Below are positions 7,316 through 16,645 of a stretch of DNA of 64,000 nt, piece by piece. The position numbers and the translations under genes are program-made. The stretch comes from Brochothrix campestris. GTDB taxonomy: Bacteria > Bacillota > Bacilli > Lactobacillales > Listeriaceae. A model generated the notes under the pieces. The model was not told where the DNA came from. It did no database searches and saw only the letters and a list, made by a program, of their open reading frames with translations. The first letter of the stretch is position 1. Each line of letters starts with the position of its first letter. Location of the stretch: the NCBI RefSeq assembly GCF_046058945.1, contig NZ_CP175511.1, positions 1,054,001-1,118,000 of the forward strand. Direction: 5' to 3'.

Positions 7316-8251
7316 ATGGAAATTACTTTTTTAGGCACAGGTGCAGGGGTACCTGCCAAAACACGCAATGTGAGTGCGATTGCCTTGCAGTTGCTAGATG
7401 AACGCAGCACATGGTGGCTATTTGACTGTGGTGAAGCAACCCAACATCAACTGCTGAAAAGCACATTGAAGCCAGGTAAAATTGAAAAAATCTTTATTTC
7501 TCACCTTCATGGTGATCATATTTTTGGCTTGCCCGGTTTGCTGAGCAGTCGTTCGTTCCAAGGTGGTGACACGACCTTAACGGTCTATGGACCAAAAGGA
7601 ATACGAGCCTTTATCGAAACGAGCCTCCGTGTCTCGCAAACACATTTAGCCTATCCGTTAGTAATAGAAGAAATCACACCCGGAATTGTCTTCCAAGATG
7701 AACAGTTTAAGGTTGAGACGGCCTTGTTAAGTCATGGAATCGATAGTTACGGCTATAGAATAGAAGAAACCGATAAAATTGGTAAATTAGATGTGGCGGC
7801 CTTAAAAGCATTAGGCATTAAACCGGGCCCGATTTTCAAAGACATTAAAGACGGGAAGACTGTAACATTAGCCGATGGTACGACGATTGTGGGTAAGGAT
7901 TTTGTTGGCGAATCAGTCAAAGGGCGTGTGGTAACAATCTTAGGGGATACACGACCGACTGAAAATTCAGTCAAACTGGCGGAACAGGCCAATGTCCTTG
8001 TTCATGAAGCAACCTTTGAAGCGGATAAGAGCAAAATGGCACGGGCTTATTTTCATTCATCAACCACGCAGGCAGCGACAATTGCGGCTAAGGCAAACGC
8101 CAAACACTTATTGTTAACACATATTTCATCCCGTTACCTCTATGATGATCTAAACAAATTGGCACAAGAAGCCCGTGAAGTCTTTGAACAGACCGATATA
8201 GCGGATGATTTTATGACCTTTGATGTGCCTTACATTGTAGGTGAAGACTGA
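7316..8251 (+). CDS. rnz: Ribonuclease Z (tRNA 3' endonuclease)
   Basis: Metallo-beta-lactamase-fold endonuclease that trims the 3' trailer of tRNA precursors lacking an encoded CCA. The 311 aa length is that of the bacterial short form. It begins MEITFLGTGAGVPAKTRNVSA, the RNase Z signature, has the zinc motif HLHGDH near residues 63-68, and a distal histidine in LLLTHISSRY. The flexible-arm region GPGP-like (LGIKPGPIFKDIKDGKTVTLADG) is present. The site AAGAGGC precedes the ATG. Its stop TGA overlaps the ATG of the following SDR gene by one base, so the two are translationally coupled. Confidence 0.95.
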   Translation: MEITFLGTGAGVPAKTRNVSAIALQLLDERSTWWLFDCGEATQHQLLKSTLKPGKIEKIFISHLHGDHIFGLPGLLSSRSFQGGDTTLTVYGPKGIRAFIETSLRVSQTHLAYPLVIEEITPGIVFQDEQFKVETALLSHGIDSYGYRIEETDKIGKLDVAALKALGIKPGPIFKDIKDGKTVTLADGTTIVGKDFVGESVKGRVVTILGDTRPTENSVKLAEQANVLVHEATFEADKSKMARAYFHSSTTQAATIAAKANAKHLLLTHISSRYLYDDLNKLAQEAREVFEQTDIADDFMTFDVPYIVGED

Positions 8252-9021
8252 TGCAGATTGAAACAGTTATCGTGACAGGCGCTTCGAGCGGTGTTGGTCA
8301 TGTTGTGGCGGAACAATTACTCGCACAAGGTAAACGAGTCATTTTAATGGCGCGTCGAACAGAGCCAATGGTGGTATTAGCCAATCAATACCGGGGGCAA
8401 GCTCATGTGTATCAATGCGATGTCAGTGTCGCGCAACAAGTGGTAGAGACGATACAAATGGTGCTTGAACGCTTTCCGGTGATTGATGCGATTGTTCATT
8501 GTGCTGGTTTTGGGATATTTGCCAATGCAGTCGATACAACAATCGAACAAGTGGAAGGAATGCTGCTCACCAATGTTAGTGGGGGGATTCATTTGAACCA
8601 ACTATTACTACCACAGTTTAAGCAACAAGGCTATGGGCATATTATGATGATTGCTTCGGTTGCTGGCAAAATCGGGACACCGAAGTCAAGCGTCTATGCG
8701 GCCAGTAAGTTTGCGCTTGTTGGTTATACGGATGCGTTGCGGATGGAAGTGGCTGGCGACGGTATCTACGTGACAACGATTAACCCTGGCCCAATTGAAA
8801 CACCATTTTTTGAGATTGCTGATCCATCGGGCGAATATTTGAAAAACATCGCTCGCTTTAGCTTAACACCAGAGCAGGTAGCGTCGAAAATGGTGCGTTG
8901 CCTTGGGAAGAAAAAGCGCGAGGTAACCCTCCCGTTAACGATGGCGTTTGCCGCCCGAGTTCATGCGTTTTTTCCGCGGACAGTGGAGGCAATTGCGAAA
9001 CCTTTCTTCTTGAAAAAATAG
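8251..9021 (+). CDS. Short-chain dehydrogenase/reductase
   Basis: A 256-residue classical SDR of the YqjQ/DltE-like group; substrate unknown, NAD(P)(H) cofactor expected. The cofactor loop TGASSGVG is at residues 10-17, the NAG-like motif appears as HCAGFG near 87-92, the catalytic Ser in MIASVAG, and Tyr-x3-Lys in YAASKFA (Tyr about 149, Lys about 153). PGPIETPF follows as usual. It overlaps the rnz stop by one base. The rnz-SDR-dinB order is as I recall it in Listeria. It may act in envelope or lipid metabolism, but nothing here proves this. Confidence 0.88.
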   Translation: MQIETVIVTGASSGVGHVVAEQLLAQGKRVILMARRTEPMVVLANQYRGQAHVYQCDVSVAQQVVETIQMVLERFPVIDAIVHCAGFGIFANAVDTTIEQVEGMLLTNVSGGIHLNQLLLPQFKQQGYGHIMMIASVAGKIGTPKSSVYAASKFALVGYTDALRMEVAGDGIYVTTINPGPIETPFFEIADPSGEYLKNIARFSLTPEQVASKMVRCLGKKKREVTLPLTMAFAARVHAFFPRTVEAIAKPFFLKK

Positions 9022-9044
9022 TAAAGTAGCAGTGATAGTCGTGA

Positions 9045-9090
9045 TGTACAAACCTGACGTGACATGTTAAACTACTAGAACATATGTTCG
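9045..9090 (+). promoter_or_regulatory. dinB promoter with LexA (SOS) box
   Basis: AGAACATATGTTCG at 9077-9090 differs from the Gram-positive LexA consensus CGAACRNRYGTTYG at only the first base. Upstream, TGTACA (9045-9050) and the extended -10 TGT-TAAACT (9065-9073) are spaced by 17 bp, so LexA would sit just downstream of the -10 over the start point. DNA-damage induction of dinB is inferred. Confidence 0.8.
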
Positions 9091-9109
9091 AGTTTGAGGA
9101 GTTGGTGAG

Positions 9110-10183
9110 ATGAAACGACAACGTAAAATTATTCATATCGATATGGATTGCTTTTTTGCGCAGGTGGAACAAACTGACCACCCGGAATTGAAAGGCAAGC
9201 CTGTTGTTATCGCTAGCGACCCCCGTGTATCAAAGCGTGGGGTTGTTTCGACAGCATCATATGAGGCCCGTACCTTTGGTGTCCATTCGGCGATGTCGAG
9301 TGTTGAAGCGTTAAAACTTTGTCCACAAGCAATTTTTATCCCGCCACGGATGGCACGTTATCAAGAAGTGTCACTCAAAATTCGTGAAATCTTTAGCCGT
9401 TACACCGATCAAATTGAGCCGTTATCTTTGGATGAAGCGTACTTAGATGTCACCGAAAACAAACGCAATGAACGATCAGCGAGCCGCCTAGCACAACAAA
9501 TTCAAGCGACAATCTATGATGAACTGCAGTTAACCTCGTCGGCGGGTGTCTCTTATAATAAATTCATTGCTAAACTAGCCTCAGATTACCAAAAGCCAGC
9601 GGGTCGAACAGTCATCACGCCTGAGCAAGCCTTGGCTTTTCTTGCGCAGCTCCCGATTGATGATTTTTATGGTGTTGGTCAGGTGACCGCCGAAAAAATG
9701 CACACCCTTGGCATTCATACGGGGGCAGACTTATATGAGTGGCGTGAATGGGATTTAATCATGCAGTTTAAAAAACGGGGGTATCAATTGTATCGGCTTG
9801 TGAGGGGGATTGATGACTCGCCGGTGCGAACAGCGCGTGAACGTAAGTCGCTAGGACGAGAAACGACCTTTTCGGCCGATGTGATTGATGAACAACAACT
9901 GCAACTCACCTTACGTCATTTTGCACAAAAGATAGCGCAAACCTTAACTGAGAAGCAGCTGAGCACCCAAACAATCGTCTTGAAAATTCGTTACAGTGAT
10001 TTTTCAACTGAAACAAAACGACTCACATTGCCACTGCGGCTCAGTGAAAGTCATGAACTTTATTTTTATGGCCTCCAAATATTTGAAGAGATGTGGACGC
10101 AACAACCGGTGCGGCTGATTGGCTTAACAGTTACTAACTTGGCAACGAGACACTATGAGAACTTACGATTGAAAGGGCTATAA
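9110..10183 (+). CDS. dinB: DNA polymerase IV (Y-family)
   Basis: Error-prone translesion polymerase of 357 aa. Palm-domain acidic residues are seen in IHIDMDCFFAQVE (residues 7-19) and LSLDEAYLDVT near 105. GVSYNKFIAKLASDYQKPAG is the conserved Y-family segment, followed by the helix-hairpin-helix IDDFYGVGQVTAEKMHTLGI and a C-terminal little-finger domain. A canonical beta-clamp tail motif is not obvious. An SOS box precedes it. The site GAGGAG lies 9 nt before ATG. recO follows after 14 nt. Confidence 0.95.
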   Translation: MKRQRKIIHIDMDCFFAQVEQTDHPELKGKPVVIASDPRVSKRGVVSTASYEARTFGVHSAMSSVEALKLCPQAIFIPPRMARYQEVSLKIREIFSRYTDQIEPLSLDEAYLDVTENKRNERSASRLAQQIQATIYDELQLTSSAGVSYNKFIAKLASDYQKPAGRTVITPEQALAFLAQLPIDDFYGVGQVTAEKMHTLGIHTGADLYEWREWDLIMQFKKRGYQLYRLVRGIDDSPVRTARERKSLGRETTFSADVIDEQQLQLTLRHFAQKIAQTLTEKQLSTQTIVLKIRYSDFSTETKRLTLPLRLSESHELYFYGLQIFEEMWTQQPVRLIGLTVTNLATRHYENLRLKGL

Positions 10184-10197
10184 AAAGGGGTGTTACA

Positions 10198-10980
10198 ATG
10201 GAACGGTGCGAAGGGTTAATTATTCGCGTGATGGATTATCGTGAATCCGATAAAATTATCCGTTTATACACAAAAGAGCATGGCAAAATCAGTTTGGTGG
10301 CACGCGGTGCAAAAAAAAGCAACAGTCGGATTGCTGCTGTCACACAGCTGTTTACCTATGGTGAATTCATGTACTTTGGCAACAAAGGATTAGGCACAAT
10401 TCAACAAGGGGAAGTGATTGAACGCTTCCCGCTCATTTCACAAGATATTTTTACGACAGCGTATGCATCCTACTGTGTCGACTTACTCGATAAGGCGATT
10501 GAGGAACGAGAGCCCAATCCGGCCTTATTTTCGTTGATTTATCAAGTGATTGAAAAAATGGCTGCTGGTGAAAATGCACACGTCATTAGTCAAATCTTCG
10601 AATTGAAGATGCTTAATGTATTAGGACATTATCCTGAGTTTCGTGGTTGTGTCTTAACAGGTGAGACAGAGGGTCCGTTTGATTTTTCAATCAAACACAA
10701 TGGTTTAATTTCACGTCGTTGTTTTGATGAGGACCCGAATCGTTTGCAGTTGTCTGATAAGGTGATTCGTTTACTGCGGCTGTATTATTTAATTGACTTT
10801 AACCGTCTGGGTAAAATTGATGTGAACGATGAGGTAACGAAACAAGTCCAATGGGCGATTGATACGTATTATAATGAAGTGTCTGGTTTGAATTTAAAAA
10901 CAAAACGCTTTTTAAATCAAATGTCTGACTGGGGCTCCCAAATGAAAGTGGACACGTCTGAGGCAGCGCCACCTGAATGA
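10198..10980 (+). CDS. recO: DNA repair protein RecO
   Basis: RecF-pathway mediator that helps load RecA onto SSB-coated single-stranded DNA. The 260 aa protein opens with the OB-fold sequence EGLIIRVMDYRESDKIIRLYTKEHGKISLVARGAKKSNS, the RecO hallmark. The C-terminal half has RGCVLTGETEGPFDFSIKHNGLISRRC, a partly kept Cys pattern of the zinc region. The site AAAGGGGTG precedes the ATG. In many Bacilli era stands upstream of recO; here dinB does, so the usual era-recO pair has been separated. A SOS-driven transcript from dinB could read into recO. Confidence 0.92.
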   Translation: MERCEGLIIRVMDYRESDKIIRLYTKEHGKISLVARGAKKSNSRIAAVTQLFTYGEFMYFGNKGLGTIQQGEVIERFPLISQDIFTTAYASYCVDLLDKAIEEREPNPALFSLIYQVIEKMAAGENAHVISQIFELKMLNVLGHYPEFRGCVLTGETEGPFDFSIKHNGLISRRCFDEDPNRLQLSDKVIRLLRLYYLIDFNRLGKIDVNDEVTKQVQWAIDTYYNEVSGLNLKTKRFLNQMSDWGSQMKVDTSEAAPPE

Positions 10981-11000
10981 TGCTAAATGAGCTGTTATGA

Positions 11001-11029
11001 TTGACAATAATACTATTTTATCGTATATT
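11001..11029 (+). promoter_or_regulatory. Promoter of the glyQS T-box transcript
   Basis: TTGACA (11001-11006), 17-bp spacer, TATATT (11024-11029). A near-consensus sigma-A promoter immediately before the T-box leader. Confidence 0.85.
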
Positions 11030-11035
11030 TAAAGA

Positions 11036-11244
11036 CGTATATAGAAGCAATGAAGAGCAGTAGTAGCAATTTAAACCAGTTTCAGTGAGTATGGGATAGT
11101 GTGAACCATATAACATGGCGATTGTGAAGGCAGCTTGGAGCTTAGTTTATTGAGGTGGATGATAGTTATATCATCAAGTAGGGTGGAACCGCGATGTTTA
11201 TCGTCCCTATGTTAGTCATTGTGATTAGCATAGGGGCTTTTTTG
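11036..11244 (+). promoter_or_regulatory. T-box riboswitch of glyQS (glycine)
   Basis: The T-box sequence AGGGTGGAACCGCG is at 11180-11193. The competing terminator is CCCTATG (11205-11211) with CATAGGG (11229-11235), followed by a T run ending near 11243. Stem I shows the AGAGCAGTAG-type K-turn/AG region near 11050-11065. A GGC at 11117-11119 is a candidate glycine specifier codon, in agreement with the glycyl-tRNA synthetase genes downstream. Uncharged tRNA-Gly would bind and prevent termination. Confidence 0.9.
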
Positions 11245-11291
11245 CGCCTTATCCACGATGCAAAAAAACAATTACCGAAGGAGAATGTCAA

Positions 11292-12170
11292 ATGAATGTA
11301 CAAAAAATGATCCAAACATTGCAAGCTTATTGGTCAGAACAAAACTGTCTCTTGCTTCAATCGTATGATGTCGAAAAAGGGGCGGGTACCATGAGTCCTT
11401 ATACGTTCTTACGCGCTATTGGACCAGAACCATGGGCAGCTTGTTATGTTGAACCTTCACGTCGACCAGATGATGGCCGTTATGGTGAAAATCCTAACCG
11501 TCTGTTCCAACATCATCAATTCCAAGTGGTGATTAAACCTTCACCAGCGAACATCCAAGAATTATACTTAGGTTCGTTAGCTGCGATTGGTATTGACCCA
11601 TTAAAACATGATATTCGCTTTGTCGAAGATAACTGGGAAAACCCGTCAATGGGTTGTGCTGGACTTGGGTGGGAAGTTTGGCTCGATGGTATGGAAATCA
11701 CACAGTTTACCTATTTTCAACAAGTCGGTGGCTTAGAATGTTCACCCGTCACTAGTGAAATCACGTATGGTATCGAACGTCTGGCATCATACATTCAAGA
11801 TAAAGAAAGCGTATTTGACTTAGAATGGCATGATGGTGTGACTTACCGTATGTTATTCGGTCAAGCAGAATATGAGCACTCAAAATATGCCTTTGAAACA
11901 TCAAATCAAGAAATGCTTTTAGCAAATTTTGCGAGTTTTGAACAAGAAGCATTGACGCAATTAGAATTGGGTCTGGTTCACCCAGCCTATGATTACATTC
12001 TTAAATGTTCACATACCTTTAACCTCTTAGATGCACGTGGTGCGGTCTCTGTCACGGAACGCGCTAACTACATTAGCCGTATTCGTAAATTGGCCCGTAC
12101 GGTTGCTAAAACATACGTGGCAGAGCGTGAAAAATTGGGCTTCCCAATGTTGAAAAAGGAGGACAAATAA
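11292..12170 (+). CDS. glyQ: Glycyl-tRNA synthetase alpha subunit
   Basis: Catalytic subunit of the tetrameric (alpha2beta2) glycyl-tRNA synthetase. The 292 aa length and the start VQKMIQTLQAYWSEQNCLLLQSYDVEKGAGTMSPYTFLR are typical. Class II-type active-site stretches include WAACYVEPSRRPDDGRYGENPNRLFQHHQFQVVIKPSP and EITQFTYFQQVGG. Expression is under the T-box. GAAGGAGAA precedes the ATG; glyS follows after one base with its site inside the glyQ end (AAAGGAGGAC). Confidence 0.97.
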   Translation: MNVQKMIQTLQAYWSEQNCLLLQSYDVEKGAGTMSPYTFLRAIGPEPWAACYVEPSRRPDDGRYGENPNRLFQHHQFQVVIKPSPANIQELYLGSLAAIGIDPLKHDIRFVEDNWENPSMGCAGLGWEVWLDGMEITQFTYFQQVGGLECSPVTSEITYGIERLASYIQDKESVFDLEWHDGVTYRMLFGQAEYEHSKYAFETSNQEMLLANFASFEQEALTQLELGLVHPAYDYILKCSHTFNLLDARGAVSVTERANYISRIRKLARTVAKTYVAEREKLGFPMLKKEDK

Positions 12171-12171
12171 G

Positions 12172-14238
12172 ATGACTCAAGATATTTTATTAGAAATTGG
12201 TTTAGAAGAAATGCCCGCCAAATATGTCCAAGCATCAGAAATACAGTTGAAAGAACATGTTGAAGCATGGTTAGCCGAAAAAGGATTAGCCTATGAAGCG
12301 GTTGCTTCTTTTTCAACACCGCGTCGTTTAGCAGTTACAGTTAAAGCTGTTGCACCGTCACAAGCCGACAGCGAAGATGAAGTGCGTGGCCCGGCCCGTA
12401 AAACAGCACAAGATGAAAATGGTGACTGGTCACGTGCAGCCCAAGGTTTCGTGCGTGGACAAGGTTTAACAACCGACGATATCTTCTTCAAAGAATTAAA
12501 AGGAACAGAATATGCCTTTGTTAATAAAAAAACAGTCGGTGTTGCCACAGCTGATTTATTAAAAGAATGGGATAAAATTATCTTAGGCCTAAACTTCCCT
12601 GTTAATATGCACTGGGCAAATCACCACACTAAATACATCCGTCCGATTCATTGGATCGTTGCCCTTTATGGCGATACTGTCATTCCGTTCTCAATTTTAG
12701 ATGTAACGACAGGTCGAACAACGCGCGGACATCGTTTCTTAGGACATGAGATTGACATCACGTCAGCAGCAACTTATGAAACGCAGTTAAAAGAAGTATT
12801 TGTTATTGCTCAACAAGCAGAGCGACGCCAACTGATTGCTGACCAAATTGCGGACCTTGCGTCTGTAAAAAACTGGAACGTGCCAATCGATGCCGACCTC
12901 CTTGAAGAAGTAACGAATTTAGTTGAATATCCGACCGTTTTATTTGGTAATTATGAAGAAAATTATTTAGACTTACCAGCGGACGTTTTAATTACGATTA
13001 TGCGTGAGCACCAACGGTACTTCCCTGTCATGGCACATGACGGTCAGTTATTGCCGTTCTTTATTACCGTTCGAAATGGGAATGCGGAACATTTAGAGAC
13101 CGTTGCTAAAGGAAACGAAAAAGTACTCCGTGCACGTTTGTCGGATGGCGAGTTCTTCTATCAAGAAGATCAAAAAATCACGATTGCGGCAGCACTTGAA
13201 AAATTGAAAAAAATCACCTTCCATCAAAAAATTGGTACGATGTCTGACAAAATTGAACGTGTTGGTTTAGTTGCAACGAAGCTTGCGGGCTTATTCAACT
13301 TTAGTGCAAGCGAAATCGCGGATGTTCAACGTGCAGCTGCTATTTATAAGTTTGACTTAGTGACCAACTTAGTCGGTGAATTCCCTGAATTACAAGGCGA
13401 GATGGGTGCTAAATATGCTTTGTTGCAAGGAGAAAACGAAGTCGTTGCAACTGCGATTCGGGAGTCATACATGCCAACAAGCTCAGAAGGCGAATTGCCT
13501 GCTACAAAAGTAGGGGCGTTACTTGCCTTAGCAGATAAATTAGAAACATTAGGTGCCTTCTTCTCAGTTGATATGATTCCAACCGGTTCGAATGATCCGT
13601 TTGCCTTGCGACGTGCGATGATTGGTGTGGTACGGATTTTAATTGATCAACGCTGGGAATTACCATTCGATGGTACGGTACGTGATATTATTACATTAGA
13701 AGAAGCAGCCGGTGTCAAAGTGATGCCAATCGATGAAACCGTCTTGAAATTCAACCAATTTTTAGCGCGTCGTCTTCGTAATTTATTAGCTAATGATGAT
13801 GTTCGTCATGATTTAATTGAAGCAGCCGTTGCTGGAGAAACAAATGATTTAGCACAGCTATTTGAGCGTGCAGCAGCCTTAAACAAGGTTAGCCAAGCAG
13901 ACTGGTTCCGTCCAACAGTTGAGGCCTTGACACGGGTGATGAACCTTGCACGTAAATTGGATAAAACCGTAACTATTGATGAAACATTGTTTGAAAACGA
14001 GAGTGAGCAAGCGCTGTATCGCGAAATTAAAACGGTTAAAGCAGCCTTTGCAGCCGCATCATCAACCGAAAAATTAACCGTCTTGAAACAATTACAACAA
14101 CCGATTGCTCGTTTCTTTGAAAATACACTTGTAATGGTCGACGACGAAGCGATTCGTACAAACCGCTTAGCGATGCTTGCTGAATTGAATAATATCGTCG
14201 CTCGTTTTGCTAAATTTGATGCGATTATCGTGAAATAA
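12172..14238 (+). CDS. glyS: Glycyl-tRNA synthetase beta subunit
   Basis: Beta subunit that recognises tRNA-Gly. It is 688 aa, the normal size. The opening ILLEIGLEEMPAKYVQASEIQLKEHVEAWL is the family signature; an HD-like region (MREHQRYFPVMAHDGQLLPFFITVRNG) and a C-terminal anticodon-binding/DALR region follow. It is co-transcribed with glyQ and closed by a long-looped terminator. No lesions seen. Confidence 0.97.
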   Translation: MTQDILLEIGLEEMPAKYVQASEIQLKEHVEAWLAEKGLAYEAVASFSTPRRLAVTVKAVAPSQADSEDEVRGPARKTAQDENGDWSRAAQGFVRGQGLTTDDIFFKELKGTEYAFVNKKTVGVATADLLKEWDKIILGLNFPVNMHWANHHTKYIRPIHWIVALYGDTVIPFSILDVTTGRTTRGHRFLGHEIDITSAATYETQLKEVFVIAQQAERRQLIADQIADLASVKNWNVPIDADLLEEVTNLVEYPTVLFGNYEENYLDLPADVLITIMREHQRYFPVMAHDGQLLPFFITVRNGNAEHLETVAKGNEKVLRARLSDGEFFYQEDQKITIAAALEKLKKITFHQKIGTMSDKIERVGLVATKLAGLFNFSASEIADVQRAAAIYKFDLVTNLVGEFPELQGEMGAKYALLQGENEVVATAIRESYMPTSSEGELPATKVGALLALADKLETLGAFFSVDMIPTGSNDPFALRRAMIGVVRILIDQRWELPFDGTVRDIITLEEAAGVKVMPIDETVLKFNQFLARRLRNLLANDDVRHDLIEAAVAGETNDLAQLFERAAALNKVSQADWFRPTVEALTRVMNLARKLDKTVTIDETLFENESEQALYREIKTVKAAFAAASSTEKLTVLKQLQQPIARFFENTLVMVDDEAIRTNRLAMLAELNNIVARFAKFDAIIVK

Positions 14239-14257
14239 AAATATTTTCACAAATTAA

Positions 14258-14326
14258 AAGGGTTTTTGGAATAGCTAGCGAATAATACTATTATGGTCTA
14301 TCTAAGTGAACAAAAACCCTCTTTTT
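14258..14326 (+). terminator. Terminator of glyQS
   Basis: AGGGTTTTTG (14259-14268) pairs with CAAAAACCCT (14311-14320), then CTTTTT. The 42-nt loop is unusually long, so termination may be partial and let transcription continue into the DUF188-dnaG-rpoD genes. Confidence 0.6.
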
Positions 14327-14340
14327 AGGAGGGAGCCACA

Positions 14341-14790
14341 ATGCGAATGATATCATTGATTATTGTTGATGCCGATGCGTGTCCTGTAAAGGAGGAAGTG
14401 CTGGCCTTAACAGCGCCATTAAATATACCAGTAACCTTTGTGGCCTCTTATAATCATTTTTCAGTTAACCGTACAGGTAATTGGGTGTTTGTTGATACGA
14501 CCAAAGAAGCAGCCGATTTAAAAATCGTTAATCTAACGACTGCAACAACCTTAGTCATCACTCAAGACATTGGCTTGGCCAGTCTCTTGTTGGCAAAGGC
14601 AGCGCTCGTCATTAACCAATACGGACTTATCTATGATGTGAATACGATTGATGCTAGCCTCGAACGGCGTTATTTAGCAGCTAAACAACGGCGACAAGGG
14701 GTTCATTCAAAAGGTCCAAAGGCATTTACTACAGCTGATCGTCACATGTTTAAGCAACGGTTTTCTAACTATTTACAAACTAATGAATGA
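14341..14790 (+). CDS. YaiI/YqxD family (DUF188) protein
   Basis: A 149-residue member of the DUF188 family, related to PIN-like nucleases by fold; biochemical role unknown. Typical motifs: IIVDADACPVKEEV near the N-terminus, VTFVASYNH, VVFVDT-like WVFVDTTKEAADLKIV, VITQDIGLASLLLAK and the C-terminal KGPKAFTTADRHMFKQRFSNYL. The site AGGAGGG lies 7 nt before the ATG at 14341. It sits directly upstream of dnaG, as I recall in other Bacilli. A link with replication is only suggested by this position. Confidence 0.88.
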   Translation: MRMISLIIVDADACPVKEEVLALTAPLNIPVTFVASYNHFSVNRTGNWVFVDTTKEAADLKIVNLTTATTLVITQDIGLASLLLAKAALVINQYGLIYDVNTIDASLERRYLAAKQRRQGVHSKGPKAFTTADRHMFKQRFSNYLQTNE

Positions 14791-14806
14791 AATGATGTGG
14801 TCCTAA

Positions 14807-16624
14807 ATGTCTAATCGAATACCAGAAGAATTATTAACCCGTATTCAGCAAGAGAACGATATTGTCGATGTCGTCAGTGACTATGTTCAATTAAAAAAAC
14901 AAGGGCGTAATTACAGTGGCCTTTGTCCGTTTCATAATGAAAAAACACCGTCTTTTTCAGTTTCACCAGAAAAGCAAATTTTCCATTGTTTTGGCTGTGG
15001 TAAAGGTGGTAATATGTTCACTTTTATTATGGAGTCTGAAGGTATTACGTTCCAGGAGGCTGCCATTCGCTTGGCCGAGCAAAGTCATTTGCCTATCGGC
15101 GATTTAAAAGTAGCACAATCGCCAACAAATGAACCGTATGATGCTAACAATCAAACAGATGATACGCATGCAATGATTGAAGCGCATGCGCTTGTGTCAC
15201 AGCTATATCATTACATCTTAACGAGTACAGAAGAAGGCACGGAGGCGCTTAACTACCTCCATGACCGGGGCTTGAATGACGAGGTCATCCGTCAATTCAA
15301 CATTGGCTTTGCCCCTAAAAGTTGGGAATTAGTCACTGCCTTTTTAGAAAAACGCGATTTTGATCAACATGTGATGATTGATGCCGGCTTACTCGCACGA
15401 CGTGACGATGGCAACGCCGTTGATCGTTTTCGTGAACGGATAATGTTTCCAATTACAAACGACCGCGGTCAAACAATTGCGTTTTCTGGTCGGTTATTAC
15501 CCGGTGTCGAAGGTCCTAAATACTTAAACAGTCCTGAAACAGCCCTCTTTAATAAACGTGAGACGTTGTTTAACTTTGCTAACGTGCGAAAAGAAATCCG
15601 TCAAACAAAGGCTGTGACAGTCTTTGAAGGGTTTATGGATGTTATTGCAGCCAGTCAAGCGGGTATAACAAATGGAGTGGCCTCAATGGGAACGGCCTTA
15701 ACACCAGAACATATCTCGAAGCTGAAACGTGTGACAAATCGCGTCATTGTATGCTACGATGGTGATTCGGCAGGTTTAAATGCGACGTATAAAGCGGTGC
15801 AACTATTACAAGAAGCCCGTGGCATGCAGGTGAAGATTATCTCGTTACCCGAAAAATTAGACCCGGATGAATATATTCAAACAAAAGGGGTCGTAGCTTT
15901 TAAAGATTTTTATGAACAACAGCAAATAGAGTGGCCATTATTTCTAATGCGCTACTTGAGTTTAGCAACGGATTTATCACAGGCTGATGAAGTGGCACAT
16001 TATGTAGAACAAGTGCTTACTGAGATTAACCGGATTGAAAATCCGATTGAAAAAGAAGTGTACTTGGCTGAATTGAATCAACGAACACAGATTGATAAAG
16101 CTGTCTTACGGCAACAATTAGCACAGCGGCAGCCTCAACCACAGTACGAAGAATTTGCCTTTCAACCACAAGAGCAACGCCTGGTGAAACGCACGGCATT
16201 GGATAAGTTGGAACGATTTATCATCCGGATGATGTTGAAAGATACACATTTCTTCGACCAAGCACAGCAAAAGTTTGAACAGCAATCACTGGTGTTTTAT
16301 CATGATGACTATCAAGCGATGTATACCTATTTATTACCGTATTATCTTGAAGGTCATCCCGCCGATGTGTCGCAATTTTTACTTAATGTAAAAGATGAAC
16401 GAGTCAAAGACTTGATTGTGGCGATGGAGATGGAAGAAATGCCCGATGCTGAAGAACTGGATATCGATGAATGTTGTTCGCAGTTGACTAAACTGCAACA
16501 AGTACAAGATTTCAAACGATTAAAACAAGCGCAAATTGATGCGATTAATGCCAATGATAGCGAGCAAGTCCGTACCATTTCACTTGCGATAATTGCAAAA
16601 AAACGCGCATTAGATAGGCTTTAA
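14807..16624 (+). CDS. dnaG: DNA primase
   Basis: Synthesises RNA primers for replication together with the replicative helicase. The 605 aa chain has the CHC2 zinc ribbon (CPFHNEKTPSFSVSPEKQIFHCFGCG, about residues 40-65), the RNA-polymerase/TOPRIM core with FEGFMDVIAA near 274 and CYDGDSAG near 315, and a divergent C-terminal helicase-binding domain. The start is odd: upstream of the ATG at 14807 there is only GATGTGG, a weak ribosome site, 16 nt after the DUF188 stop, so translation may rely on coupling. rpoD follows with a strong site: the classic primase/sigma-70 macromolecular synthesis operon. Confidence 0.96.
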   Translation: MSNRIPEELLTRIQQENDIVDVVSDYVQLKKQGRNYSGLCPFHNEKTPSFSVSPEKQIFHCFGCGKGGNMFTFIMESEGITFQEAAIRLAEQSHLPIGDLKVAQSPTNEPYDANNQTDDTHAMIEAHALVSQLYHYILTSTEEGTEALNYLHDRGLNDEVIRQFNIGFAPKSWELVTAFLEKRDFDQHVMIDAGLLARRDDGNAVDRFRERIMFPITNDRGQTIAFSGRLLPGVEGPKYLNSPETALFNKRETLFNFANVRKEIRQTKAVTVFEGFMDVIAASQAGITNGVASMGTALTPEHISKLKRVTNRVIVCYDGDSAGLNATYKAVQLLQEARGMQVKIISLPEKLDPDEYIQTKGVVAFKDFYEQQQIEWPLFLMRYLSLATDLSQADEVAHYVEQVLTEINRIENPIEKEVYLAELNQRTQIDKAVLRQQLAQRQPQPQYEEFAFQPQEQRLVKRTALDKLERFIIRMMLKDTHFFDQAQQKFEQQSLVFYHDDYQAMYTYLLPYYLEGHPADVSQFLLNVKDERVKDLIVAMEMEEMPDAEELDIDECCSQLTKLQQVQDFKRLKQAQIDAINANDSEQVRTISLAIIAKKRALDRL

Positions 16625-16645
16625 AATCAGAGGAGGAATTCCATA

